This document shows, piece by piece, positions 1 through 9,205 of a stretch of 39,545 nucleotides of DNA. Made by a program: the position numbers and the translations under genes. Source of the DNA: a virus; the IMG/VR virus record IMGVR_UViG_3300009136_000018, positions 1 to 39,545 of that record, one strand, 5' to 3'. Each line of letters starts with the position of its first letter. Position 1 is the stretch's first letter. Under the pieces are notes generated by a model. The model was not told the DNA's origin and did not search any database. It saw nothing but the letters and a program-made list of their open reading frames with translations.

Positions 1-186
1 GATGCGACCGGCCTCCGAGTTAGCCGCGTTGGTCTCGCTGGTCGCAGCATTGCTTTCACTGTTCGCCGCGTTGGTCTCGGAGGTGGCCGCGGCATCGGCG
101 CTATTCTGCGCGTCGGCGGCGCTCGCTGCTGCCGCTGCTGCTGCTGCTTCGGCGTCGTCCACTGCCTGCTGGAGGCCGGTCGCATC
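1..186. repeat. 16-bp inverted repeat (1-16 and 171-186) at the window end
   Basis: Bases 1-16 (GATGCGACCGGCCTCC) are the exact reverse complement of bases 171-186 inside the same fibre gene. The fibre repeat pattern breaks precisely in the first nine bases of the window. GAGGCC at positions 5-10 (read on the minus strand) also equals the first six minus-strand bases at the other end of the window. This fits a fold-back or chimeric read end at an assembly break inside a repetitive gene. A real palindrome is possible but less likely. Confidence 0.6.
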
Positions 187-684
187 CACGTCGCTGTTGA
201 TGAGCCGATGGGGCAACCCGTCGTCGGGGTCCACGCTCCACTGCAGGAACTTGCCGCTCTCGTAGTCGGGGATGGTCAGCTCGGTGTTGGGGTCGTACCC
301 TGGCACGGCGAAGAAGACCCGGTCCTGAATGTCACGGTTCTCCTGCGCCACCATCATCGCCTTGTCGAGCGCGGTCTCGTGAGTCTCGGCAGGGAACGCA
401 TCGAAGGGAACGTAGTCAACCTCCTGCGTCTGGTCGGTGCGGCGTTGGACCGTCAGCGTGCCGGTGGCCGGCGGGGTGTCCATCACCACGTCACCACCGT
501 TCTGTCCAGCCGGGGGCCCTACGCTCAGGTTGACCGTGTACGTGGCATCCGACTCTGGCGTTGTGTTGTCGTCGAGGTACACCTCCACATCGTCATCTTC
601 CAGAACTCGGAAGGTGAACGAGAAGGTGTCCTGCACACCATCGGTGACGTGCTGAACTCTCGGTGTAGTGTCGTTGACTGTCAT
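1..684 (-). CDS. Tail fibre, N-terminal part (T7 gp17-like), cut by window edge
   Basis: Starts at ATG 684..682 and stays open to position 1 (228 codons). Residues 1 to about 165 resemble the N-terminal tail-attachment domain of T7 gp17-like fibres: the opening VQHVTDGVQDTFSFTFRV, then a beta-rich stretch with YDPNTELTIPDYESGKFLQW. After that comes an Ala/Ser/Asn/Glu/Thr-rich stretch of about seven-residue repeats (SETNAAN, SESNAAT), typical of a trimeric shaft. The frame continues exactly in the segment that ends at 39545, so the two pieces look like one gene on a circular genome. The ribosome site is GAGG, about 11 nt upstream. The preceding gene stops only 4 nt away. It is expected to be a virion fibre attached at the tail nozzle. 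The last residues at the window edge break the repeat pattern and may be an assembly artefact. Confidence 0.85.
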   Translation of the reverse strand, partial: MTVNDTTPRVQHVTDGVQDTFSFTFRVLEDDDVEVYLDDNTTPESDATYTVNLSVGPPAGQNGGDVVMDTPPATGTLTVQRRTDQTQEVDYVPFDAFPAETHETALDKAMMVAQENRDIQDRVFFAVPGYDPNTELTIPDYESGKFLQWSVDPDDGLPHRLINSDVDATGLQQAVDDAEAAAAAAAASAADAQNSADAAATSETNAANSESNAATSETNAANSEAGRI

Positions 685-688
685 CGTC

Positions 689-3667
689 TTAGAACCTCAA
701 GGGTGCGTCGCTGCGTTCTGGCACGGGCAAGCCGGGGCGTTCCGCTTTGCGACGGACACGGAAAATCTCTTTCTCTTCTTCGGTCATCTCGAAGCCGGCC
801 TCGACACGAGCCTTCAGCATGTCGACCACGGCTTCGGGGTTCATGCCGAACATCTCTGCAACCATGGAGCTGGCCTCGGGGTCTCCGAGTATCAGGCGCT
901 TGAGATCGTCTTCGATGAACTCGGCACGTGCGACCACCGTCGCCTGCCCTACCGCCTTGCGCAGCTCGTAGAACTGTTCGCTGCCAGGGCCGGCTTCGAG
1001 GTCGTTGAATCCGGGGGTCGCGATGAGGTCGTCGACAAACTTCTTGCGCTCCTTGCCCACCCTCTCGACGAAGGCATCGTAGATCCAGCCGCGCCCTCGG
1101 TCGAGCGCGAGCAGGCTGAACTCGACACCACCGAGCGACATGATCGACGGTGGGCGCGAGGGTCCGTACCCGTTCGCAATGAGAGCCGCGTCTGCCGCAT
1201 TCACATCTTCCTGCTGGCTCCACTTGATCGGCGACGAGTTCCACGCAGCATGCCCTGGCTGCGGGATAACATACGAGCCGTCCCAGTAGCGACGCTTCGG
1301 CAGGTCACTCGACCCCGGCATGAGCGGCACGAAGTCTGGCGTCGACTGTGCGACCCGTTGCCAGATCTGGTGCGTCAGCCCCTGCGTGTACTGGTCGTTG
1401 TAGCGCGCCCTGCCGTAGTCGTCTTTGTGGCGATCGAGGGAGCGCAGCGCACTGCTGTAAGGCACGAAGCTCGCAGCGTAGTTGGCGAGGAAAGAGTTCC
1501 GCTGCTTCTCGCTGCCGTCGATGGCTTTCAACAAGTCGTTGACGCTGCGCATGTACGTGGCATCGAGCGTGTGCTCGGCGATGCCGAACGACACCTGCAT
1601 GATCGCCTCCTCGGTGGTCGACTCGCGCCCCGCGAACTTCGCCTTGTCGAGGTGATCCGCGATCGCCGACATCGAAGCGGCGAACGGATCCATCCGGTTG
1701 TAGGTGAAGTACTGGTCACCGATGCGGATAGAGTTCGGCTTCCACCCGGTCTTCAGTAGCACCTCGCGCAGGCCCCAGTCTTCGGGACCGTTGCCGGTGA
1801 TCGAGCCGTTCTCGTAAGCAGCGAGCGCAGCGACGGTTACCAGCAGGCCCAGCGACATCTTCGCCAGCGCGATGTCGGCCTCGGCGCCACCCTTGCGCAC
1901 CTGGCCGATGAGCCGTGGCGAGACGACGGCGAGCGCGCTGGTCTCCATGGAGTAACGCAGCAGGTTCGACGGCGTCGTGATGAATGGCATGACGAACTTC
2001 GCCATCGGGTACTCTTCGACAATGCCCCGTGCACCGTTGAGCAGCGCGCCGGCCAGGCCACCGAGGTCACGCTCTTGGAACGTCATCTCGCGAGCACGCC
2101 TCATCGCGGCGTCATAGAGTTCCGGCGGGGGACTGTTGATCGAGTCGTTCACGTGCGCCCGAAAGTCATCGCCCCGCAGGCCGCGGCGCATCGCATCGCG
2201 CACCACCAGCGCGGTTATCTCCTGGCGGTAGGCGAGCGTCTTGAAGATCTCGTCACCGGATTGCAGCATCTTGAACGGCAGCGCCGCAGCGTACTCGCCG
2301 ATTTTTGCACCAGTAGCCGAGCCGCCCGTGAGCTTCTCGCCAACCCACTGACCCGCTTTTTCCAGTTCGCCCAGTTCCTCCGGTGATCGGTAATCAACAC
2401 GGCTCCCTCTGAACTGTCCCTGCTTGCCCTTGAGCACCTCGTAGGCGGCAGCCACGCCGTCACGTGCACCCGCCCAGCCGGCCATGACGTTAGCGATCGC
2501 CTCCTCACCCGTCACCCGGTCAGGGTTCGCACCAGGGATGGCTGTGCGCACAGCGCCGATGCCGGCAGCCAGCGGTCGCACCATCCCCGCTTCCCACAGT
2601 GCGACGGCAGTGTTGCCGGTCAGGTTCACGATGTGCGTGGTCGGCCCTGACAGGATGCTCGCCTGCCAGTATTGAATCGCGAGGTCCATGCCGCGGCGCC
2701 ACTTGTTGCCCTTGATCGCATTGACCATGGTGTTGATGTCGTCGGGGTTGCCCTCCTCGATCGCTTTCATCATCAGCGCAGCGCGCTTGTGGGTGTCGTG
2801 CGTGGCGCCGCCTTCCACAGCCATCACCTCGGCAATGCGTTGGATGTCGCCCGAGTCCAGGGTCTCGGCAATCATCCGTTGCTGGGAGAGAGCCTGGGCG
2901 ACACCACGCACATTCTTTCGCAGCCCCTCGTGGATCGCCATGAACGCAGCGCTCTTCTGCTCGAATCGCAGCAGCACTTCAGGTGAGCGGTCGCCGGCTT
3001 TGATGCGTTGGCCCAGCCCGGTCAGCGACTCACCCACCGTCGAGAGAATGCGCCGAGCTGCGAACAGCTGACGTGCCGTCCACAGTCCCTTCTGGCCGCG
3101 CAGGATGGGCTCGAACTCGGTCATTATCTTGGCGTGGCTGTCGGTGCCCTCGCGGATCGACTCGAAGCTCACCTTCTCCATCGTCTCCATGCGCTGCGCG
3201 GTGTAGTCGAGCACCTTAGCGATGTCGTCGCTGGTCTCAGCTATGCGCAGCATCTCGGCAGGCTCCCACTCCAGGCTCGATGCCGGCGCGCCTTCGTGGT
3301 GGCGCTCGATGTTGATGTTGCGCTGGTCGGTGCGCTTCTCCAGCGGCACGTCGTCAGAGAGTGATTCGAGAATGGCGCGACCCTCGACGGGGTCAATGCT
3401 CGGTGGTGCGGCAATGCTGGCACGCTGGCGCTCGATCATCTTGCCGGTCTTGTGCGCGAGGATGCCCCCGAGCTTGCCGAGCCCCGCGACCATCTGCTCG
3501 CCGTTGGGTTCCTGCTCGCGCAGGGGCATGCCTTCAGGCAGGTCTGTCTTCCCCGGAATGCGAATGGTCACGTCGCCGATGTTCATTGCACGCCGGTCGA
3601 TGTCCATCGCCTCGTGCTGCACCTCTTCGGCGAGGTAGGCTTGCGCCTGTTCTCTGTCGAGTGCCAT
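689..3667 (-). CDS. Large internal virion/ejection protein, second copy (gp16-like position)
   Basis: 992 residues, the last gene of the ejection set and just before the fibre, where T7-like phages encode gp16. Near residues 27-45 it carries NIGDVTIRIPGKTDLPEG, almost the same motif that opens the neighbouring 1113-residue protein. The middle has YWQASILSGPTTHIVNLTGN, a pattern I associate with very large phage internal or polyvalent proteins, followed by hydrophobic helices (for example around MSLGLLVTVAALAA) that could cross a membrane during ejection. Its ATG overlaps the stop of the 1113-residue gene, so translation is probably coupled. I see no lysozyme or transglycosylase active site. 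The virion-ejection role is inferred from position, size and motifs. Confidence 0.7.
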   Translation of the reverse strand: MALDREQAQAYLAEEVQHEAMDIDRRAMNIGDVTIRIPGKTDLPEGMPLREQEPNGEQMVAGLGKLGGILAHKTGKMIERQRASIAAPPSIDPVEGRAILESLSDDVPLEKRTDQRNINIERHHEGAPASSLEWEPAEMLRIAETSDDIAKVLDYTAQRMETMEKVSFESIREGTDSHAKIMTEFEPILRGQKGLWTARQLFAARRILSTVGESLTGLGQRIKAGDRSPEVLLRFEQKSAAFMAIHEGLRKNVRGVAQALSQQRMIAETLDSGDIQRIAEVMAVEGGATHDTHKRAALMMKAIEEGNPDDINTMVNAIKGNKWRRGMDLAIQYWQASILSGPTTHIVNLTGNTAVALWEAGMVRPLAAGIGAVRTAIPGANPDRVTGEEAIANVMAGWAGARDGVAAAYEVLKGKQGQFRGSRVDYRSPEELGELEKAGQWVGEKLTGGSATGAKIGEYAAALPFKMLQSGDEIFKTLAYRQEITALVVRDAMRRGLRGDDFRAHVNDSINSPPPELYDAAMRRAREMTFQERDLGGLAGALLNGARGIVEEYPMAKFVMPFITTPSNLLRYSMETSALAVVSPRLIGQVRKGGAEADIALAKMSLGLLVTVAALAAYENGSITGNGPEDWGLREVLLKTGWKPNSIRIGDQYFTYNRMDPFAASMSAIADHLDKAKFAGRESTTEEAIMQVSFGIAEHTLDATYMRSVNDLLKAIDGSEKQRNSFLANYAASFVPYSSALRSLDRHKDDYGRARYNDQYTQGLTHQIWQRVAQSTPDFVPLMPGSSDLPKRRYWDGSYVIPQPGHAAWNSSPIKWSQQEDVNAADAALIANGYGPSRPPSIMSLGGVEFSLLALDRGRGWIYDAFVERVGKERKKFVDDLIATPGFNDLEAGPGSEQFYELRKAVGQATVVARAEFIEDDLKRLILGDPEASSMVAEMFGMNPEAVVDMLKARVEAGFEMTEEEKEIFRVRRKAERPGLPVPERSDAPLRF

Positions 3668-6600
3668 TACTCTACGCCTTCGGCTGCTTTCGCCGCGCTG
3701 CGCTCTTCCGCTTTGGTGAGTTCTTCGGCGAAGAGTTGGGCGATGTTCCGCCGATGCTCACGCTCCAGGGTTCGTTGTACACGGGATCCGTATCGGCTCT
3801 TAATCCGCGCCAGATAACCCTCGCCCTTCTTGCTGGTGCTCCAGTCATTGCCATGGAACTTCGCCTCTATTTTTGTGAACGCAGGGCTCACGGTAATGTC
3901 CATCTCTTCGGCCACACGCTCGATGGCGTCGGCCAGTTCTTCTTGCAGCGCTGCGGTGTACTTGTCGCCACCCTTGTCGAACACAATGCGGATGCCTTCG
4001 CCGGCAGACTCTCGCACGGGCATGAACCCCAGCTCTTTCAACTGTGGCGCCGCCTCTTGGAGCTTGCTCCAGAACTCGGTCACCTTCTCCGGGTTGGTGA
4101 GCTTCGGGCCGACGATGTCGAGCCCCGCCTTCCATCCGGTCTTGCGCGCAACCGGGCGCGACACGAGCACGCTGTCCTGCTGCAGTAGATAGCCCATGAT
4201 GGCAGCCATGTCCTCGGCAGCTTCGAGCGACGACACCACCTTCTGGTGTGCGCTCGGCATCGCGGGGAAGTCTTGCCAGCCACCGGGACCGTAGAAGCGC
4301 ACGCTCTCGTGCGGTCGCACTATCGACAACGCAACACCCGACGCCAGGTCGCTGACCTTGCGCGTGACTCGTGACTTCTCAGCATAGTCGAGCGCGTCGA
4401 ACCTGCTGCCGAACACCGTGGCGAACTCGGTCGCAGCACCCGGCGACAGCTCGTAGCTCACCTGGCGCGTGTTGCGCTCGATGCTCTGCACGGCGTTGAA
4501 GGCCTCGCTGCCAGTGCGCCTGGCTTGCGCGGTCCATCCGATCGCCTGCACCTGCATCGGCGTGAGGTCGCCGCCGGCAAAGCCCATCGCATTCAGCTCG
4601 TCGGTCATGGCGCGCATGTGGTTCGCGGCGTGCTCGTACTGCGTGTCGGTGACGCCACCGCTCGCCATCGGTTTGCCGGTCGCCTTGTCGAGGTACTCCT
4701 TGCCGAAGTCGAGCTTCGCGCCCCACTCGGTTGGGATCCCGGCAGCGGCAACAGCATCAGCACCGAAGCGACTGATCAGGTGGTTGCGATACGCCGGATC
4801 CACGTAGCCCATGTCACGCGCACTGTGCACGTCGATGACTGCCGGCGCGCCCAGCTCGGCGACGTTGCCGGCAGCAGTGCGCCGACCCTTGCCGAGCGCT
4901 GAGTCGATGAAGTCGTGGAGCTTCAGGCCCATGCCCTTGGACGGCACCTCGCCCTGGAAGAGCTTGCGCACCATCGCATCGGACAGGCCCCCGAGCTTCC
5001 CCGCGGCGCCTGAGCCCACCTGCTCGCGCACCCGCAGGGCGTTCATCAGGGCCCCAGCCGGGTCGACGTTCTGGTTCGACATGAGCCACGCCGTCATCAC
5101 CTGCGGTCCCTCGTCGCCGAACTCGCGCTCGAAGGCGCCGGCTATCTCTGCGTACCAGCCCTTCGCCGCTAAGATCTCCTCCGGGGAGAGCATCTCCTCG
5201 ACGCGGGTCATCCAGTGATCAACCGTCGGCAGCCCCAGCTCGACGCAGCCGTCGTCGTCGCACAGTCGGGCGCCGGCATACTCAGGCTCCCAAGCGCCCG
5301 AGGCCTTACGGTTCAGTGTCTTACGCACGTGGTCCTGGGTGGAGTGGTATGTGATCGGAGACAACACGTCGTCGTTGGCCGTCTCCAGCAGCGCCAGCAC
5401 GTCCAGGTCGTTGACCTTCTGCCCCTCTGAGAGCTTCGTCCTGGCCTTGTCTGCCCTCGCAGCAGCTCTGCCGGCGGCTTGGTCCCCGAGGCTCCCGGTC
5501 TGCGCCATCGGCGTGCCTGGCGCCATGTGGCGCACGCTGAAGGCATTCTCCTTGATGCGACGCCCGGCGCGCATGTACAGCTTTCTGGCCGGCTTCGAGG
5601 CTGCCGCGGCTAGCGTGCCACCCAGCACGGCACCCCCAGCGGTCCCCAGCGCCGCAGCGCCAGCCGTCTGGCCGAGGTCACGCTCCTCTCGGGCGCCGGC
5701 CTCCATCTCGATGGTCTGGCGCAGCGAGTCCTCGACGCCCATGAACAGGCCACCTTCGAGCGCGCCGCCGGCAGCACCCCCCATGGCGATCTTCGCGACC
5801 ATGCTCTTCATCGGGATCGCCGCAGCCTTCGCCGCCAGGGTGCCGCTGCCGAAGCTCATGTAGGTCAGCGGGTCGGCCAGCACGTAGCCGATAGCGCGAC
5901 CGGTCTGTCCCGGCGCACTGTCGAGGTTGTCGTACATCGTCATGGCGTTGTAGGCAGCCATCTTGAAGTTCTCGTCGCCGTTCATCACGCGGGTGGTGAG
6001 GTAGGCCATGTAGGCGACGTTCCAGTTGAAGCTCGACATCTTCGTGATGAGCCAATCCGACAGCTGGTCGGGTGGCAGCGGTGGACGGTCCTCGGGCTCG
6101 GCGAAGTATTCGCCCTCGATGCCCTGCACCACCGGGTTGTCGCCTTCGAGCGCGTTCCACAGAGTCTGCGCCGCCGCCATCCAGGTGGTGTTCTCCGTCA
6201 GCTCCTCGTAGAGCAGGGGCTCGGGAAGCTCGGGCAGCGGGGGCTCGTTGCCAAGCGCTTCGGCTGCCGCCTCTCCGTGGTCCATGCCGAACTCTTCGAG
6301 CGACTCGCGCATGCGCACACGCTGCGTGGCGTTCCAGGCGCGCTGGATGTTCTCGTCGCTGTGGTAGCTCCCGAGCTGCTTCTTGTAGTCCTCCAGCGAG
6401 GCGCCCTCGTTCTGCACCCCGTAGGCAATGTTCGCCAGCGACTCGATGTCCTCGACGGGTGGTCCCTTCGCTGTGTTCGAGGTCGAGTCCCTGATGCCAG
6501 CCACACCCTCGGCGATGAAGCCGTCGGCGTCGTCCCAGCGCTCGGTCACACGCTCGCCGGTCACCACATCGAAGCCGGCAATGCCGTAGGTCATCGGCTT

Positions 6601-7008
6601 CCAGTGCTCGTTCGGCAGGTCGATGCCCTGCTCTTCGCCGGCAGACTTCAGGTTGCCCCCGCTCTCCACCAGCTGACGGAAGTCGTACTGCTCAGGCGCG
6701 CCGGCTGAGTTCATCACCCCGCTGTCGGTCACCTGTGTCTGCGTCTCTTCGTCGACCACCTGGCTGCGTGCCGCTTCGTTCTCGCGATCGGCAGTCATCA
6801 CGTCAGGCATCTGCTCAACGTCGCGCTCCTCGACACGCTCCCCGATGAGGTCGTCGGTGAGGTCCGTCAATGACGGTGGCGCAGGGCGCACGTCCTCTGC
6901 CAACGGCACGTCGGGGTCGGTGTGGGTCCATGGCGTGCCTTCGGGCAGATCCGGCTTCCCCGGAATGCGGATGACTACGTCGCCAATCGTGGTCGGTCGC
7001 TCGGCCAT
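3667..7008 (-). CDS. Very large internal virion/ejection protein, first copy (gp16-like)
   Basis: 1113 residues. It starts with ERPTTIGDVVIRIPGKPDLP, a motif shared with the next gene downstream and partly with the gp14-like protein. Around residues 105-150 a YDFRQLVESGG ... WKPMTYG segment resembles the YDxRG ... LPxxxKxPTHPTF pattern common in large podovirus internal proteins. A Gly/Ala-rich hydrophobic region follows (about residues 385-470). The C-terminal half is long and helical and includes GAPAVIDVHSARDMGY. The gene overlaps both neighbours by one base. It is likely ejected into the host with the gp14- and gp15-like proteins to form the trans-envelope conduit. No complete catalytic motif was seen, so enzymatic activity is unproven. 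Confidence 0.7.
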   Translation of the reverse strand: MAERPTTIGDVVIRIPGKPDLPEGTPWTHTDPDVPLAEDVRPAPPSLTDLTDDLIGERVEERDVEQMPDVMTADRENEAARSQVVDEETQTQVTDSGVMNSAGAPEQYDFRQLVESGGNLKSAGEEQGIDLPNEHWKPMTYGIAGFDVVTGERVTERWDDADGFIAEGVAGIRDSTSNTAKGPPVEDIESLANIAYGVQNEGASLEDYKKQLGSYHSDENIQRAWNATQRVRMRESLEEFGMDHGEAAAEALGNEPPLPELPEPLLYEELTENTTWMAAAQTLWNALEGDNPVVQGIEGEYFAEPEDRPPLPPDQLSDWLITKMSSFNWNVAYMAYLTTRVMNGDENFKMAAYNAMTMYDNLDSAPGQTGRAIGYVLADPLTYMSFGSGTLAAKAAAIPMKSMVAKIAMGGAAGGALEGGLFMGVEDSLRQTIEMEAGAREERDLGQTAGAAALGTAGGAVLGGTLAAAASKPARKLYMRAGRRIKENAFSVRHMAPGTPMAQTGSLGDQAAGRAAARADKARTKLSEGQKVNDLDVLALLETANDDVLSPITYHSTQDHVRKTLNRKASGAWEPEYAGARLCDDDGCVELGLPTVDHWMTRVEEMLSPEEILAAKGWYAEIAGAFEREFGDEGPQVMTAWLMSNQNVDPAGALMNALRVREQVGSGAAGKLGGLSDAMVRKLFQGEVPSKGMGLKLHDFIDSALGKGRRTAAGNVAELGAPAVIDVHSARDMGYVDPAYRNHLISRFGADAVAAAGIPTEWGAKLDFGKEYLDKATGKPMASGGVTDTQYEHAANHMRAMTDELNAMGFAGGDLTPMQVQAIGWTAQARRTGSEAFNAVQSIERNTRQVSYELSPGAATEFATVFGSRFDALDYAEKSRVTRKVSDLASGVALSIVRPHESVRFYGPGGWQDFPAMPSAHQKVVSSLEAAEDMAAIMGYLLQQDSVLVSRPVARKTGWKAGLDIVGPKLTNPEKVTEFWSKLQEAAPQLKELGFMPVRESAGEGIRIVFDKGGDKYTAALQEELADAIERVAEEMDITVSPAFTKIEAKFHGNDWSTSKKGEGYLARIKSRYGSRVQRTLEREHRRNIAQLFAEELTKAEERSAAKAAEGVE

Positions 7009-8690
7009 TACTGGTTCTCCCTCTCTGCTCGCCGGCGTAGCAGCTCCATGTGCGCAGCGCGCCGATCGCGGAAGAAGTCCACCGTCATCTGGTAGGTGCT
7101 GGGGCTGATGCTGCCGGCGTCATACGCGGCACGTGCCTTCTCCAACGACGCAGTCGTGTTGTACGGTGTCCCGCCCTCGGGCCCACCCACGTCTGCCGCT
7201 ACCGAGAAGCGCTCGGCGATCGCGACATCGGCCTTGGTCATGTTCGCCACTGCGGTGCCGCCCAGGTAGTTGTCCTTGTTCTGCTCCACCCAGGCGAGGG
7301 GATCGCGAGTCTCGCCACTGCGCACTGCCGCATTCATGTCGCGCAGCGCCTCGTAGAACTTCAGTGCCTGCGCGCCGTTGTTGCGGGTGCCGAGGTTCGC
7401 GACGCTGCCCTTGGTGATGTAGCCGGCGAGCTGCTCCTTCGCATCGTTGTAACCGATCGGGCGCATCTTCTCCTTCATGGCCCCAGCGATACGACCGCGC
7501 AGCACGTTGGCCTGGTCAGCGGTGATGCCGGGGCGCCCCGCTTGCTGGTCGACCAGCGCCTGATAGACCTGGTTGGTCAGGACATCCTGCATCACCTGCG
7601 GCGAGACATCAGCCGCCAGGCCGGCAGCCAGGATGTCAGTCTCGATGCCGGCGTAGATGGTCTCGTCGCCCTCGTCGTCCTCTTCCGCCGCCTCCTTCAT
7701 CTTCAGTTGGTTGAGCGTCACAGCGAGGCGCGCCGATGCCGGCGGCATGTCCTTCGTGAGCTGGCGGATCTGGTCCCACGGCTTCGCACCGTTCTCTTGG
7801 ATGTCGATGAGCGTGTTGGTGACGAAGCGCTCGCCTTCGAGCTTCTCGGCCTTCTCGCGATTGCGCTCCAACCGGTTCTCCCGCGCATCCATCTGGGTGT
7901 ACAGCGCCTTGCGCTGCTCCAGTGTGAGTTCGAGGCCTGTCTCTGCGGGTGGCCGGGAGAGCATCTCTTCGACCTGGTCCAGCTCGGCGCGCCCACCCTC
8001 GGTGAGCAGTTGCGAGGTGACGTGGTAGTCCACCTTCGAGCGCTCGACGCGGCTCTTCTTCACGCCCTCCTCGGCAGTGATGGCGCCCGAGCGCACCTGG
8101 TCGTTGATCGTCGAACTGATCTGCTGCTTGACTTCGTCCTTGATCTCGAACGTCGCAGAGTTCCTGAGCGTGTGCACTGCCTGGTCGGCCTTGGCGTTGT
8201 ACTCGTCGGTGCGCCACACGAAGGCCTGCTTCTGCACCGTGTCGCCCATCTTCGTGATCGAGCCGGCGAGCTTCTGGCGCATGACCCGGCGCTGCCCTGG
8301 CGCCATGCCCTCGGTGTACTTGTCTGTGATCGTCTTGACGCCGTCGGCCCACACCTTCTCCATCGTGTGGTAGCTGGAGAAACTCTCGACCGGGTTGCCG
8401 TCGACATCTTCCGCCTTGTAGTCGACGCCTGGCTGCAGGTCGTAGGCATCGACATCGGTCACCTTGTTCTGCACGAGCACGGTCTTCAGTTGCGAGAGTT
8501 CGTTCTGCGCGCCGGCCACACCCTCGCTCATCGCAGTGGCAGCCGCCTGCTCGGCGAAGTCGACCACCACCTTCTCGACGCTGCCGTACAGCGCCGACTG
8601 CGCAGCTGCCACTTTGCTGGGCAAGCTGAGATCCTGCCGACCCAGGCCGGGTGTCGACGACAGGTAGTTGATGTCGGGGAGTTTTGCCAT
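7008..8690 (-). CDS. Internal virion protein (gp15-like)
   Basis: 560 residues, starting LPDINYLSSTPGLGRQDLSL. The protein is almost entirely helical and charged, with long predicted coiled-coil stretches (about residues 170-330) and no membrane segment, signal peptide or enzyme motif. Its position between a short gp14-like membrane protein and a giant gp16-like protein, each joined by one-base stop-start overlaps, matches the T7 order 14-15-16. I therefore infer the middle component of the DNA-ejection tube. T7 gp15 is larger (about 750 residues), so this is a divergent or reduced version. Confidence 0.65.
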   Translation of the reverse strand: MAKLPDINYLSSTPGLGRQDLSLPSKVAAAQSALYGSVEKVVVDFAEQAAATAMSEGVAGAQNELSQLKTVLVQNKVTDVDAYDLQPGVDYKAEDVDGNPVESFSSYHTMEKVWADGVKTITDKYTEGMAPGQRRVMRQKLAGSITKMGDTVQKQAFVWRTDEYNAKADQAVHTLRNSATFEIKDEVKQQISSTINDQVRSGAITAEEGVKKSRVERSKVDYHVTSQLLTEGGRAELDQVEEMLSRPPAETGLELTLEQRKALYTQMDARENRLERNREKAEKLEGERFVTNTLIDIQENGAKPWDQIRQLTKDMPPASARLAVTLNQLKMKEAAEEDDEGDETIYAGIETDILAAGLAADVSPQVMQDVLTNQVYQALVDQQAGRPGITADQANVLRGRIAGAMKEKMRPIGYNDAKEQLAGYITKGSVANLGTRNNGAQALKFYEALRDMNAAVRSGETRDPLAWVEQNKDNYLGGTAVANMTKADVAIAERFSVAADVGGPEGGTPYNTTASLEKARAAYDAGSISPSTYQMTVDFFRDRRAAHMELLRRRAERENQ

Positions 8691-9205
8691 CAGCCCCAGT
8701 AGCTCGCCGCCTTTCCGACGCTACCGACGAGCGCTGCCTGCCCTTGTGCTGACGTGGCACTGGCTCGCGCCGCCCCCTCTTGGCGCGTGATGCTCTGCTG
8801 CGAGCTGCTCGACGCCTGCAGCCAGTCGCGCTCGGCTTTGAACGAGTCGCGCATCTGCTCGATGTAGGATTTCTGCGTGCCCTCCACCGTCATGCCACTC
8901 GCCGCCGCCGCGGCCTGCGCCTGGCTCAGGGTCTGCGCCTGTTGCAGCTTCATCTTGCGCAGCTGCTCGGCCTTCTCCGCGGCGATGCGCTGGGCGTTCG
9001 CCTCGGCGAGCTGCTTCTGCGACTTCGCCGCGCTCTGCGCTGACTTGTAAGTCATCACGCCCGAGACCACCGTCGCTACCGCCATGACCACCACAGCCGT
9101 GACGTGGGGACCGGCGTAGGCGTGCCAATCCGGCTCGCGCTCGACAAGCTCGAACTCTCTGCCCATGGGACCGATCGTGGTCGGCCTCCGTCTATGCCGG
9201 TTCAT
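8690..9205 (-). CDS. Internal virion protein (gp14-like)
   Basis: 171 residues from ATG 9205, chosen over a GTG at 9214 because AGGAGG lies 7-8 nt upstream of the ATG. Residues 8-13 are RPTTIG, shared with the first gp16-like protein. A hydrophobic helix follows (about residues 34-51, HVTAVVVMAVATVVSGVM), then a long Ala/Gln-rich amphipathic helix (KQLAEANAQRIAAEKAEQL) and a Ser/Ala/Gly-rich tail. A short protein with one N-terminal hydrophobic helix and a long Ala/Gln helix is what T7 gp14-like outer-membrane ejection proteins look like. Its stop overlaps the next gene (TGATG), and it overlaps the gene before by 14 nt. Confidence 0.68.
   Translation of the reverse strand: MNRHRRRPTTIGPMGREFELVEREPDWHAYAGPHVTAVVVMAVATVVSGVMTYKSAQSAAKSQKQLAEANAQRIAAEKAEQLRKMKLQQAQTLSQAQAAAAASGMTVEGTQKSYIEQMRDSFKAERDWLQASSSSQQSITRQEGAARASATSAQGQAALVGSVGKAASYWG

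Larger units (their letters stand above)
3548..9184 (-). repeat. Dispersed 5'-end repeat encoding the IGDVxIRIPG motif in ejection genes
   Basis: Plus-strand CTTCCCCGGAATGCG occurs at 3548-3562 and again at 6955-6969, near the 5' ends of the 992- and 1113-residue genes. Around it, IGDVxIRIPGKxDLPEG is conserved in both proteins. A second element, ATCGTGGTCGG, is at 6986-6996 (5' end of the 1113-residue gene) and 9174-9184 (5' end of the gp14-like gene), encoding RPTTIG in both. DNA-level identity suggests duplication or gene conversion of a short N-terminal module rather than convergence. Confidence 0.7.

Noticed and set aside
668-1759. Long plus-strand reading frames opposite the ejection and tail genes
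   Set aside because: They are antisense shadows of the minus-strand genes, with Arg/His/Val-rich composition, no ribosome sites and no domain pattern.
6660-6710. Lytic transglycosylase motif in the 1113-residue protein (VESGG)
   Set aside because: It lacks the following GAxGLMQ-type and later conserved segments; the context fits the YDxR-type internal protein motif.
7636-8760. 374-residue minus-strand reading frame overlapping the gp15-like gene
   Set aside because: Arg/Gly-rich, frame-shifted product of GC-rich DNA; the in-frame gp15-like gene has coupled starts and sensible composition.
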